From Clostridiales bacterium (GTDB taxonomy: Bacteria > Bacillota > Clostridia > Lachnospirales > Lachnospiraceae): DNA of 37,514 nucleotides. A program made the translations under genes and the position numbers. The stretch lies in NCBI GenBank assembly GCA_029338615.1, contig JAQYAS010000064.1:1-37514 (forward strand), given 5' to 3'. This document shows positions 9,248 through 16,531 of this stretch, piece by piece. Every line of letters starts with the position of its first letter. The first letter of the stretch is position 1. The notes under the pieces are model-generated. The model did not search any database, had not been told where the DNA came from, and was given only the letters and a program-made list of their open reading frames with translations.

Positions 9248-9976
9248 TTATTTTGCATCACCGAATCGTCTCTCTCTCTTGTTGTAATATCTAACAGCCT
9301 CTATCAATGAATCCATATCAAAGTCTGGCCACAGAGTATCTGTAAAATAGAACTCAGAATATGCGAGCTGCCACGGAAGGAAATTAGAAGTCCTCTCCTC
9401 ACCGCTGGTTCTTATGAGCAAATCAGGATCTGGGATTCCTGCCGTGTCCAGATAATTGCTGAACAACACCTCATCTATATCCCCACTGATAAGCTTTCCA
9501 TTCTTCACATCCTCAGTTATCTTTCGCACCGCACGCACTATCTCATCACGTCCACCGTAATTGATTGCAATATGGAATTGGAGTCCTGTGTTTCCAGATG
9601 TCAGTCTCTCCAAATCGTCCATTTTCTGTACAATATCCCCTGGCAGTCCTTCTCTTTTGCCTATGAGATTGACTTTCATATTTGCATTATTGGATCTCTC
9701 CACACTGTCAACCAGGTACTTTCTGAAAAGATTCATTATGCCTGTTACTTCCTCAACCGATCTTTTCCAGTTTTCTGTAGAAAAAGCATATACGGTAAGA
9801 TATTTTATTCCCAGCTTATCACAATTCTCACATATGGCTTCCAACGCCTTTGCGCCCTGGGCATGTCCATAATTTCTCGGCATGAATCTTTTCTTGGCCC
9901 ATCTTCCATTTCCATCCATGATAACTGCAACGTGCTCCGGTATGTTAAGTATTTCTCCGTTAATCTCTCTATTCAT
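9248..9976 (-). CDS. uppS: Isoprenyl transferase / undecaprenyl diphosphate synthase
   Basis: Cis-prenyltransferase that builds undecaprenyl diphosphate, the lipid carrier for peptidoglycan and wall polymers. 242 aa from the chosen start. The active-site loop is HVAVIMDGNGRWAKKR, with YAFSTENWKR and, near the C-terminus, DLLIRTSGEERTSNFLPWQLAYSEFYF and WPDF, all diagnostic of the UPP synthase family. The ATG at 9976 has GGAG 5 nt upstream; an upstream in-frame GTG at 9994 would add six residues but lacks a site. It uses the isoprenoid units made by the dxr/ispG pathway encoded downstream. Confidence 0.96.
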   Translation of the reverse strand: MNREINGEILNIPEHVAVIMDGNGRWAKKRFMPRNYGHAQGAKALEAICENCDKLGIKYLTVYAFSTENWKRSVEEVTGIMNLFRKYLVDSVERSNNANMKVNLIGKREGLPGDIVQKMDDLERLTSGNTGLQFHIAINYGGRDEIVRAVRKITEDVKNGKLISGDIDEVLFSNYLDTAGIPDPDLLIRTSGEERTSNFLPWQLAYSEFYFTDTLWPDFDMDSLIEAVRYYNKRERRFGDAK

Positions 9977-10008
9977 ATAATCTCCATATTTCACCTTAGA
10001 GATGCACC

Positions 10009-10554
10009 TTATACAGTCATGATCTCCTTTGATTTTGACTCAATAGCTTTATCGATCTGTCCCACATACTTGTCTGTAAGCTTCTGGATCTTATCCTCAT
10101 TATCCTTAAGCTCATCTTCACTTATATCGCCATTCTTCTCCATCTTCTTTATTACATCATTAGCATCTCTTCTGATATTTCTTATAGCTACCTTTGCACC
10201 TTCGCCCTTTTTCTTAATATCCTTCACAAGTTCTTTTCTTCTGTCCTCTGTGAGCTCTGGGAAATTCAGAATGATATTCTTGCCATCATTATTAGGTGTT
10301 ATCCCAAGATCTGAATTCATAATGGCTTTTTCTATCTCCTTGACAAGAGATGGCTCCCATGGTGCGATCATAAGTGTCCTCGCCTCAGGTACTGTTATAT
10401 TTGCCAGCTGCTGCATAGGTGTTGGAACACCGTAGTACTCAACCTTTATCTTGTTAAGAATATTTGGATTTGCACGACCTGCTCTTATGGTTGCATACTC
10501 GGCCTCAAGATTGTCAACTGATTTCTGCATCTTCTCTTCATACTGTGTTAACAT
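10009..10554 (-). CDS. frr: Ribosome recycling factor
   Basis: Splits the post-termination ribosome together with EF-G. 181 aa, close to the usual 185. It starts MLTQYEEKMQKSVDNLEAEYATIRAGRAN, contains VEYYGVPTPMQQLANITVPEARTL and ends in the long helix region with the ERR-like RRKELVKDIKKKGEGAKVAIRNIRRD segment. The ATG has AGGAGG 7 nt upstream. It is placed after pyrH and before uppS, the widely conserved Firmicutes order. Confidence 0.97.
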   Translation of the reverse strand: MLTQYEEKMQKSVDNLEAEYATIRAGRANPNILNKIKVEYYGVPTPMQQLANITVPEARTLMIAPWEPSLVKEIEKAIMNSDLGITPNNDGKNIILNFPELTEDRRKELVKDIKKKGEGAKVAIRNIRRDANDVIKKMEKNGDISEDELKDNEDKIQKLTDKYVGQIDKAIESKSKEIMTV

Positions 10555-10598
10555 TATTAATCCTCCTGAAAATATATATTATTCTTGTTTATTATTCT

Positions 10599-11303
10599 CT
10601 ACTCAGCATTCACATATGTTCCTGTGAATCCACCTGTAACAGCCTTTACGATGCTGTTCTCATCATTCAATCCAAAGAGCATCATAGGCATTTTATTCTC
10701 CATCGCAAGCACTGCAGATGCAAGATCAATAACCCCCAGCTTATTATCAACTATATCGCTCATCTTCATGGCATCATACTTCTTGGCATCAGGATTGATC
10801 TTTGGATCACTGTCATATACTCCATCTATAGCTTTACCTGAAAGAATTACATCTGCCTGAACTTCTATAGCCATGAGAACTGTCGCCATATCTGTTGAGA
10901 AATAAGGATGGCCTATACCACCTGCAAAAAATACGACCTCCCCCTGTTCCATATATGAAATAGCCTTATCTTTGTCAAACAGCTCTGTCATATTTCCACA
11001 TACAAACGGAGTCATTATATGTGTCTTTATACCGCAGCTCCTGAAGCTGTCAGCCGTGTATATACAGTTCATCACAGTTGCAAGCATTCCTATGGAATCG
11101 GCCTTGACTCTGTCCATATTGTCTGATGTTCTTCCTCTCCAGAAATTACCTCCGCCAATAACGACACACACCTGTATTCCTTTATCAACTATCTGTTTTA
11201 CCTGATTTGACACATCCCTTACTGTCTCTTCATCAAATCCATGTTTTTTATCACCGGCAAGGGCTTCGCCGCTCATCTTAAGCAGAATTCTGTCCATCTT
11301 CAT
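10599..11303 (-). CDS. pyrH: UMP kinase
   Basis: Phosphorylates UMP to UDP; bacterial hexameric enzyme of the amino acid kinase fold. 234 aa, normal length. Motifs: LLKMSGEALAG at the N-terminus (phosphate binding), VVIGGGNFWRGRT, DSIGMLATVMN and the GIGHPYFSTDMA region, with KIDGVYDSDPK-like text later (KAIDGVYDSDPKINPDAKKYD). First gene of the run leading to polC. The usual upstream partners rpsB and tsf are not here; instead there is an LCP gene, with its own terminator, 174 bp upstream. Confidence 0.97.
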   Translation of the reverse strand: MKMDRILLKMSGEALAGDKKHGFDEETVRDVSNQVKQIVDKGIQVCVVIGGGNFWRGRTSDNMDRVKADSIGMLATVMNCIYTADSFRSCGIKTHIMTPFVCGNMTELFDKDKAISYMEQGEVVFFAGGIGHPYFSTDMATVLMAIEVQADVILSGKAIDGVYDSDPKINPDAKKYDAMKMSDIVDNKLGVIDLASAVLAMENKMPMMLFGLNDENSIVKAVTGGFTGTYVNAE

Positions 11304-11360
11304 AACTCAATATCCGTCCTTTGTATATTATATGTTTGGTTCGTACATTATCCTATATTC

Positions 11361-11414
11361 AGGAACATGTCCGCACATTCCTAGATAGTATATCACATAA
11401 GCCATATATTTCAA
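11361..11414 (-). promoter_or_regulatory. Predicted sigma-A promoter and leader hairpin for the pyrH run
   Basis: Minus strand: TTGAAA (11414-11409), 16-bp spacer, TATACT (11392-11387), giving a start near 11380 and a leader of about 75 nt. The leader opens with an imperfect inverted repeat AGGAA...TTCCT (11361-11382). A second possible -10, TATAAT, lies nearer pyrH but lacks a convincing -35. The -35 lies within a few bases of the T-tract of the LCP terminator. Confidence 0.5.
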
Positions 11415-11424
11415 ACAAAAAGAA

Positions 11425-11458
11425 AAGCCATATCTACATGATTTTGAAGATATGACTT
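11425..11458 (-). terminator. Rho-independent terminator after the LCP gene
   Basis: Arms 11448-11458 and 11425-11435 form an 11-bp stem with one G-U pair around a 12-nt loop. On the minus strand it is followed by TTCTTTTTGTTTG. It lies about 20 nt past the stop of the LCP gene and separates it from the pyrH promoter. Confidence 0.8.
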
Positions 11459-11477
11459 TGTGTATTCATATATGATT

Positions 11478-12896
11478 CTAGTATCCACTGTCATCCGATT
11501 CTGTGTTCACTATGGAATCCACATCATCCTGAACTGTAAATGTACTGAGATCCAGCTGGTTCTCATACCCCGATGCCCACACTACGTTCTGGCTTATAGT
11601 CTGAACTGTAGTTGAAGGAGTATAATTCTGATCGTCAAACAGGAATCTGTGCAGTGCAGTGACATTGGTTGCAAGATCACATGCAACCACATAACTTACA
11701 CCATCATCCATGGTCGGTGCTGCTATAGTAAACGGAAATCCTGTTGTTGTAGACAGCTTATAATCAAAGCATGACTTTGCAAGATTCATGATCTCTGACT
11801 CCGTAAGACTTGATGCTACATCATCAACAACCACATTGATACAATCCATCAGCTTTGATATTCCAGCTTTCTTGGCCGCCTCTATCATCTTGGATATGAC
11901 TGTTCTCTGTCTCCATGTTCTTGTGATATCGCCCTCGTCTGTACTTCTTATTCTTGAATATGCAGTTGCCTGCACACCATTCAGATGAACCACACCTGTA
12001 TCGTATACATAGTCAGAATATATTCCATTTACACCCATCTGCTCATCAATACACTGATTCAGCTTGTAAAGCTCCTCTTCTTTAAGCTCTATATCAATTC
12101 CTCCAAGTGCATCAATAGCCTCTGTCAATGCTGTAAAATTAACTGCTACATAATCTGTGATATTCAGATCCAGATTCTTGTTGAGCATATTGACTGCTCC
12201 CTGTGCACCACCATATGCATATGCATGGGCAGCTTTCTCATATGACTGACTGTCATTGCACAGTTCCAGATAAGTATCCCTGTAAACAGAAACAAGCTTT
12301 ACCTCCTGGGTATCATTATTGATACTGCAGATTATAATACTGTCAGATCTTACTCCATCATCCACCATGCCAGAGTCTCTGGTATCTATACCAAAAAGTG
12401 CAATGTTGGTGTATCCTGTCATCTTCTTGACCGATGCCTCATCAAGGTCATCATTGATATGCGTATTCTTAAGTTCGTTATACTGCATCTTATTATATGT
12501 GTTGTTAATGTAAGCTTTTGCAAACAAAATACCTATAACAATAACCGCAACAATCTCTATTGCAAGTATGATACCCCATACTTTATTCTTCTTTTTTCGA
12601 GCTTTATCATTCATATTCTGTCCATCGATATCATCCGCATAACCGTCATCCGGATAGTTGGAATCATCTGCCTCCTCGTTTTCTGCGTCAGAGCTTTCTG
12701 CCTCAGGCTCATCCAAAGCTCCTGGTGCAAAAGCGCTGTCCGAATAGACATCCGCTTCTGAACTTTTATCATAGCTGTAATCATCCGCATCATCATCGTA
12801 GTTATCGTCATCGTCAAACAACATCTCACCGGTATAGTTTCTGTTCCTAACTGGCTTTTCGCTGTCATGATCGTAGCTATTATCATTATTTCTCAT
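11478..12896 (-). CDS. LytR-CpsA-Psr (LCP) family glycopolymer transferase
   Basis: Membrane-anchored enzyme family that attaches wall teichoic acid, capsule or similar glycopolymers to peptidoglycan from undecaprenyl-linked precursors. 472 aa. Residues 1-100 are a very acidic Asp/Tyr/Glu-rich cytoplasmic region, followed by basic KARKKKNK and a single transmembrane helix at about 106-128. The extracellular LCP domain starts near 160 with IALFGIDTRDSG, then RSDSIIICSIN, KLVSVYRDTYLEL, VNFTALTEAIDALGGIDIEL, GVQATAYSRIRSTDEGDITRTWRQRTVI. The arginines that bind the pyrophosphate lipid (RSDS, YRDT, SRIR, RTWRQR) are all present. ATG 12896 with AGGAGA upstream. The exact substrate cannot be read from sequence. 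Confidence 0.93.
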   Translation of the reverse strand: MRNNDNSYDHDSEKPVRNRNYTGEMLFDDDDNYDDDADDYSYDKSSEADVYSDSAFAPGALDEPEAESSDAENEEADDSNYPDDGYADDIDGQNMNDKARKKKNKVWGIILAIEIVAVIVIGILFAKAYINNTYNKMQYNELKNTHINDDLDEASVKKMTGYTNIALFGIDTRDSGMVDDGVRSDSIIICSINNDTQEVKLVSVYRDTYLELCNDSQSYEKAAHAYAYGGAQGAVNMLNKNLDLNITDYVAVNFTALTEAIDALGGIDIELKEEELYKLNQCIDEQMGVNGIYSDYVYDTGVVHLNGVQATAYSRIRSTDEGDITRTWRQRTVISKMIEAAKKAGISKLMDCINVVVDDVASSLTESEIMNLAKSCFDYKLSTTTGFPFTIAAPTMDDGVSYVVACDLATNVTALHRFLFDDQNYTPSTTVQTISQNVVWASGYENQLDLSTFTVQDDVDSIVNTESDDSGY

Positions 12897-12974
12897 AATA
12901 TTCTCCTAGATTACTGTGAAAGCCACGCAATAAGGGACTTTCTGATTTTTTACTGCTACCCATACGGCATATGC

Positions 12975-13003
12975 ATTTTACTACAAAATATTGTCAAATT
13001 CAA
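12975..13003 (-). promoter_or_regulatory. Predicted sigma-A promoter of the LCP gene
   Basis: Minus strand TTGAAT (13003-12998), 17-bp spacer, TAAAAT (12980-12975). It lies about 80 nt before the LCP start codon in the 146-bp gap after the HAD gene. A TTGACA in the spacer has no well-placed -10. Confidence 0.5.
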
Positions 13004-13042
13004 CGCAATACGAATAATTCACATTTTTTTAATACTCCGCAG

Positions 13043-13855
13043 TCAATTGCCCAGTACAAACTTATCAATAACAGGGACCAGGCCATCTTCATCATTTGAA
13101 AGTGTTATATAGTCCGCATGTTCCTTGACAACATCCTGTGCATTGGCCATAGCAACACCCAGCCCTGCATATTCTATCATTGTCAGATCATTGTATCCAT
13201 CCCCGCATGCTATGAGATCCTCTCTGTCAAATCCCGTTATCTCTAATAATTTTTCCAGTGATGCAGCCTTGTGCACATCAGGCGGCATGATCTCCACAAA
13301 ATATGGCTCAGATCTGAATATATTCACCTTGCTTCCAAATCGGTCTATAAGTTCCTGCTCTATAACCTCAGCCCTGGCGGGTTCCGCCGTTATTAGGCAT
13401 TTGTTAAGAGGAAAATCTATATATTCCCTGAAGTTGTCAAGTCTCATGAGCTCCATATGATTAATACTGGCCTCAAATGTCATATACCCATCTATTGCTG
13501 TTCCGGTTATAACCCGTTCGCCATCATATGTGACCATGCCGCAGCCCGCTTTTACACAATAATCATATATCTCCCTGACAATGTCATTGTCAAGAACTGC
13601 CTGATACACTACTTTTCCTGTAGAATAATTCACGATACGGCCACCATTAAAAGCAAGAACATATCCACCAAATTCGTCAAGGCGTATCGTATCTGCAATC
13701 TTTCTTATGCCTGGCAGAGGTCTTCCGGAAGCTATAGCCACTATATGACCTTCCCTCTGTGCCTGAACCAGCTTCTCCAAAGTTTTGGGTGTAACCTCTT
13801 TCTCTGTGTTGGTGAGAGTCCCATCAATATCAAGAGCTAATATCTTTTTATTCAT
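13043..13855 (-). CDS. Cof-type HAD-IIB sugar-phosphate phosphatase
   Basis: Haloacid dehalogenase superfamily hydrolase of the Cof/YidA type, usually acting on sugar phosphates, flavin or pyridoxal phosphates. 270 aa, typical. Motif I is LALDIDGTLTN with the nucleophile and acid Asp pair, motif II IASGRPLPG, motif III/IV the C-terminal LIACGDGYNDLTMIEYAGLGVAMANA. The type IIB cap lies between. The ATG at 13855 has GGAGG 6 nt upstream; the reading frame extends to 13900 but without a better site. It diverges from the RlmH-like gene at 13960. The substrate is not predictable. Confidence 0.92.
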   Translation of the reverse strand: MNKKILALDIDGTLTNTEKEVTPKTLEKLVQAQREGHIVAIASGRPLPGIRKIADTIRLDEFGGYVLAFNGGRIVNYSTGKVVYQAVLDNDIVREIYDYCVKAGCGMVTYDGERVITGTAIDGYMTFEASINHMELMRLDNFREYIDFPLNKCLITAEPARAEVIEQELIDRFGSKVNIFRSEPYFVEIMPPDVHKAASLEKLLEITGFDREDLIACGDGYNDLTMIEYAGLGVAMANAQDVVKEHADYITLSNDEDGLVPVIDKFVLGN

Positions 13856-13883
13856 AATATCCTCCATGATCATCTTATGTAAT

Positions 13884-13912
13884 TTGCCATGCGTTTTCAT
13901 TTGTTATATAAT
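13884..13912 (+). promoter_or_regulatory. Strong predicted sigma-A promoter of the RlmH-like gene
   Basis: TTGCCA (13884-13889), exactly 17 bp, then consensus TATAAT (13907-13912). The start is expected near 13919, giving a leader of about 40 nt before the ATG at 13960. This is among the best promoter matches in the window and shows that the short gene behind it is likely expressed on its own. Confidence 0.7.
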
Positions 13913-13959
13913 AATAAATGCTTATCTTATCGACTAACATCATATATTGGAGAAACCAC

Positions 13960-14358
13960 ATGGATATTAACATATACGTTAACCAGAAAAAAATCAACCC
14001 TCTGTGTCAGAGGTCAATTGCTGAATATATCAAGAGATTGTCACCATACTGCCATCTGAAAGTAGTATGTGTACCGAATAAGATTAAATTCACATCAGGA
14101 AAAAACTGTATAAACTATGCCCTGTGCAATGACAACACCATATCATCTGAGGCATATGCATCCTCCATAAACACACTTACAACCGGGGGAATATCCAGAA
14201 TCAACTATTACATCGGCTACGATGAGTCACTCTATAACAACATGTCAAGATTTGCAGTATGTACCATATCTCCTTCAAATGATATGTCTGCTGCTTTACT
14301 GTCTGAACAGATATACCGCGCATACACCATATTGAACAATATCACATATCACAAATAA
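13960..14358 (+). CDS. Divergent RlmH paralogue lacking the SAM-binding knot motifs (RlmH-B)
   Basis: 132 aa. Recognised as RlmH-related by memory of family sequences: residues 20-40 (IAEYIKRLSPY...VPNK) match the N-terminal helix and strand of Staphylococcus RlmH (IAEYEKRLGPY...VPDE), and the last 18 residues (SEQIYRAYTILNNITYHK) match its C-terminal tail (IEQVYRAFKI...YHK). Between them the protein is about 27 residues shorter than usual. The SAM-binding GGSxG is replaced by IGYDES (85-90) and the knot motif TFPHQLMR by SPSNDMSAAL, so it should not bind SAM by itself. ATG 13960 has TTGGAGAAA 5 nt upstream; an in-frame start at 13918 would fall at the transcription start. It converges on rlmH-A with a 7-bp gap. 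It is probably a partner subunit; a decaying duplicate is the main alternative. Confidence 0.8.
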   Translation: MDINIYVNQKKINPLCQRSIAEYIKRLSPYCHLKVVCVPNKIKFTSGKNCINYALCNDNTISSEAYASSINTLTTGGISRINYYIGYDESLYNNMSRFAVCTISPSNDMSAALLSEQIYRAYTILNNITYHK

Positions 14359-14365
14359 TATGAAT

Positions 14366-14827
14366 TCACACCATTTCACCTGATATCAGCATGATCTGCT
14401 CAACCAAAGCTGCCCTCATGAGCTGATGCGGAAATGTCATTTCTGATACGCTCATTTTATAATCCGCTCTCTGTGTAATCTCCGGATCAAGGCCAAGCGA
14501 TCCACCTATTACAAATGTTACTGTATTTCTACCCAGATTCTCAGCCTTTACAATTTGCTTTCTCAGATCCTCTCTGGTTGTCTTACGGCCTTCTATGCAC
14601 AGCGCAATTATATATTCATCATTTTCTATAACATTTTTCAGTTTCTGAGCTTCTGTATTGATTATTCTGGCGTTCACTTTGTCACTCGCCTTACGAGGAA
14701 TCTGTTCATCTGGAACCTCACATATGATAAGCTCGTCATGTCTGTTAACAGCCTTTCTGTCTTCCTCTATAATTTGCGTTAGATAATCTTCTTTTATCCT
14801 GCCAACGCATGCTATCTTATATCTCAT
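14366..14827 (-). CDS. rlmH: 23S rRNA (pseudouridine1915-N3)-methyltransferase RlmH with truncated tail (RlmH-A)
   Basis: SPOUT-family methyltransferase that methylates pseudouridine 1915 in helix 69 of 23S rRNA on 70S ribosomes. 153 aa versus about 155-159 usual. It keeps the SAM site FVIGGSLGLDP (GGSLG at 108-112) and the knot motif TFPHQLMR (131-138). Two normally invariant parts are missing: the N-terminal helix reads EDRKAVNRH (22-30) instead of EYxKRLxxY, and the C-terminus stops at VEQIMLISGEMV without YRAF...YHK. No frameshift restores the tail. The start MRYK (14827) has GGAGG upstream that overlaps the end of the transporter gene; a further ATG at 14842 lies before that site. The lost parts are exactly those kept by the facing paralogue at 13960-14358. 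Confidence 0.93.
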   Translation of the reverse strand: MRYKIACVGRIKEDYLTQIIEEDRKAVNRHDELIICEVPDEQIPRKASDKVNARIINTEAQKLKNVIENDEYIIALCIEGRKTTREDLRKQIVKAENLGRNTVTFVIGGSLGLDPEITQRADYKMSVSEMTFPHQLMRAALVEQIMLISGEMV

Positions 14828-14838
14828 ATTTCCTCCGA

Positions 14839-16287
14839 TCATGCCTGATCTGCCATCATCCGGTCAAAAATTTCCAACTCATCTTTTCTGTTCTTTTTAG
14901 TAAACATACTGAACAGTACACATACGACCATACTTATAACGAATCCCACAACACCACAACTCAGATCCAATTCCGTGACAAATGTGCTATTTTTTATAAA
15001 CGGAGCGTAATTCCACGCAAAAAATGCCAGTATCCCAGATATTAATCCTGCATATATACCGGTTTTTGTGGAATTTCTATACATCAATGTGCACATGAGC
15101 GGTGCTGCCAATGCCGCTGCACACAGATTCCAGCTTCCTGCTATAACTCTTTCCCGACCATATTCTACAAAGTGCCCTATCAGGAATACTACTATCCCGG
15201 TAAACACAACCACACTTATATCTATAACAAGTTTTGTGGTTTTACCAGCTCTGTTTGTAGTTGGTATAAGTCCTCTTATATGCTCACATATATTTCTCAT
15301 AAGCGATTCAAGCATTACAACAACTGCAATGATGAATACCATAAGTATCACAAATCTGCCTGCATATGCATATGTGGAATTTCCCAGTATACGTTTAAGC
15401 ATGAGATTGTACACCTGAAATGAATTCATATATGGATATACGCTATCCGGATACAGCACTGGTACCACCAGAAGTGCAAGCATGCTGCTTAGCAAAACTG
15501 TAAATCCCTCAAACACTATCGCGCATATTCTTCCGGCATCAAGCTCTTTTACATCCCTGATATTGATGACTCCTTTGTACATGAGCGGCATGGCTATACA
15601 TCCAAGTCCTATCCCGGCCATGGATATTGCTTTCCCCACTCCAAGTCTCTCTCCATCATAATACAGTATATTAAGGTATATACTTGTTCCACCGGCAAGA
15701 CGTGCTCTTCTATAATTATTCAGGATCTCCCTGACATCCATCTTATAGAACACTGCCACGATCATGAACATACACGCCACTATAACCATGATGAACACAA
15801 TAGTCTTGAATATTCCCATAAGTTTATTGTCCACCATAATTGTAGCCAATACCAGGAATGCCACTATGACTGCCAGACATATCGTCTCACTCATACCAAG
15901 GAAATACGCCGCAACCGACACAATAACCTTGAGCACTGACACAAGTATAAGTCCCAGTGTAAAAATCCACACAACTGACACCAGATCCTTCAATATCCAC
16001 GAATCGTATCTGGCTGCAAAAAGTTCCGGGGCGTTATGGATCTTTTTGGGCGAAATCTCCGCATATGAATTCATTCGTTTTGACAAAAATATCCATCCTA
16101 TGACATTCCCGGCGAACAGTCCTATTGCCACGAAGCACTGGCCTGCCCCATGAAGCACTATATTTATTGGAAGGAGAAAAATAACCCAGAGGATCACATC
16201 ATTGGCACACACCTGTCCCGCAGTGGCTATTCCACTGGAATTTTTTCTTTTTATTCCAAATACTCTCTTATCACTAAATACAGACAT
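14839..16287 (-). CDS. Sodium/solute symporter (SSS) family protein
   Basis: 482 aa with about 13 hydrophobic segments, consistent with the LeuT-fold SSS/PutP family. Supporting text: an early helix with GQVCANDVILW, then LHGAGQCFVAIGLFAGNVIGWIFLSKRM and APELFAARYDSWILKDL (the APEFLxxRY signature of the family), followed by SMAGIGLGCIAMPLMYKG. The substrate cannot be inferred. Start ATG 16287 (MSVFSDKR) has AGGAG 9 nt upstream; an ATG three codons earlier is too close to it. Its stop codon is 11 bp from the rlmH-A start, so the two are probably cotranscribed. A possible extended -10 (TGATAAAAT) precedes it. Confidence 0.75.
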   Translation of the reverse strand: MSVFSDKRVFGIKRKNSSGIATAGQVCANDVILWVIFLLPINIVLHGAGQCFVAIGLFAGNVIGWIFLSKRMNSYAEISPKKIHNAPELFAARYDSWILKDLVSVVWIFTLGLILVSVLKVIVSVAAYFLGMSETICLAVIVAFLVLATIMVDNKLMGIFKTIVFIMVIVACMFMIVAVFYKMDVREILNNYRRARLAGGTSIYLNILYYDGERLGVGKAISMAGIGLGCIAMPLMYKGVINIRDVKELDAGRICAIVFEGFTVLLSSMLALLVVPVLYPDSVYPYMNSFQVYNLMLKRILGNSTYAYAGRFVILMVFIIAVVVMLESLMRNICEHIRGLIPTTNRAGKTTKLVIDISVVVFTGIVVFLIGHFVEYGRERVIAGSWNLCAAALAAPLMCTLMYRNSTKTGIYAGLISGILAFFAWNYAPFIKNSTFVTELDLSCGVVGFVISMVVCVLFSMFTKKNRKDELEIFDRMMADQA

Positions 16288-16390
16288 ATCCTGCATCTCC
16301 TATCTTTTTCACTGTCTCGCGCCTATTTTATCATAATTAAAACCTGACTGCCACTATCTTATTTATGATATACTAACCTCCATTTATTGT

Positions 16391-16408
16391 AACATTTGAC
16401 GAAATGTT
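16391..16408. repeat. Small inverted repeat upstream of the phosphate transporter
   Basis: AACATTT, loop GACG, AAATGTT: a perfect 7-bp inverted repeat about 50 bp upstream of the -10 of the gene at 16532 and between the divergent SSS and Na/Pi genes. It could be an operator; no factor is identified. Confidence 0.35.
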
Positions 16409-16453
16409 TGTCACTTTTGCATGTTTTTTTCAATAGTACAAAAACTATCCTTG

Positions 16454-16515
16454 TGATATAATCGAATTTAAATGGGCTATTTTACATCTTAATTACATAT
16501 TTTTTACACATTACA
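16454..16515 (+). promoter_or_regulatory. Extended -10 promoter and PHO-box-like hexamer array of the Na/Pi transporter
   Basis: An extended -10, TGA-TATAAT (16454-16462), lacks a good -35. Downstream lie TTTACA (16481-16486), ATTACA (16492-16497), TTTACA (16503-16508) and ATTACA (16510-16515). The first three are spaced exactly 11 bp apart, the arrangement of PhoP direct repeats in Bacillus (TTnACA with about 5-bp gaps). The array ends at the AGGAGG ribosome binding site (16517-16522). Binding by a PhoP/PhoB-type regulator is inferred. Confidence 0.45.
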
Positions 16516-16531
16516 TAGGAGGACTATAATT

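Noticed and set aside
9572-10435. A 287-codon plus-strand open frame across uppS and frr
   Set aside because: It is antisense to two clear genes, spans their junction and its translation is low-complexity Ser/Phe/Ile text, typical of a shadow frame.
13918-13959. An upstream start for RlmH-B at 13918
   Set aside because: It coincides with the predicted transcription start and has no ribosome binding site, while the ATG at 13960 has one and aligns with the family N-terminus.
14366-14420. A frameshift hiding a normal RlmH tail
   Set aside because: All three minus-strand frames were read across the end; none encodes YRA...YHK, so the tail is absent rather than shifted.
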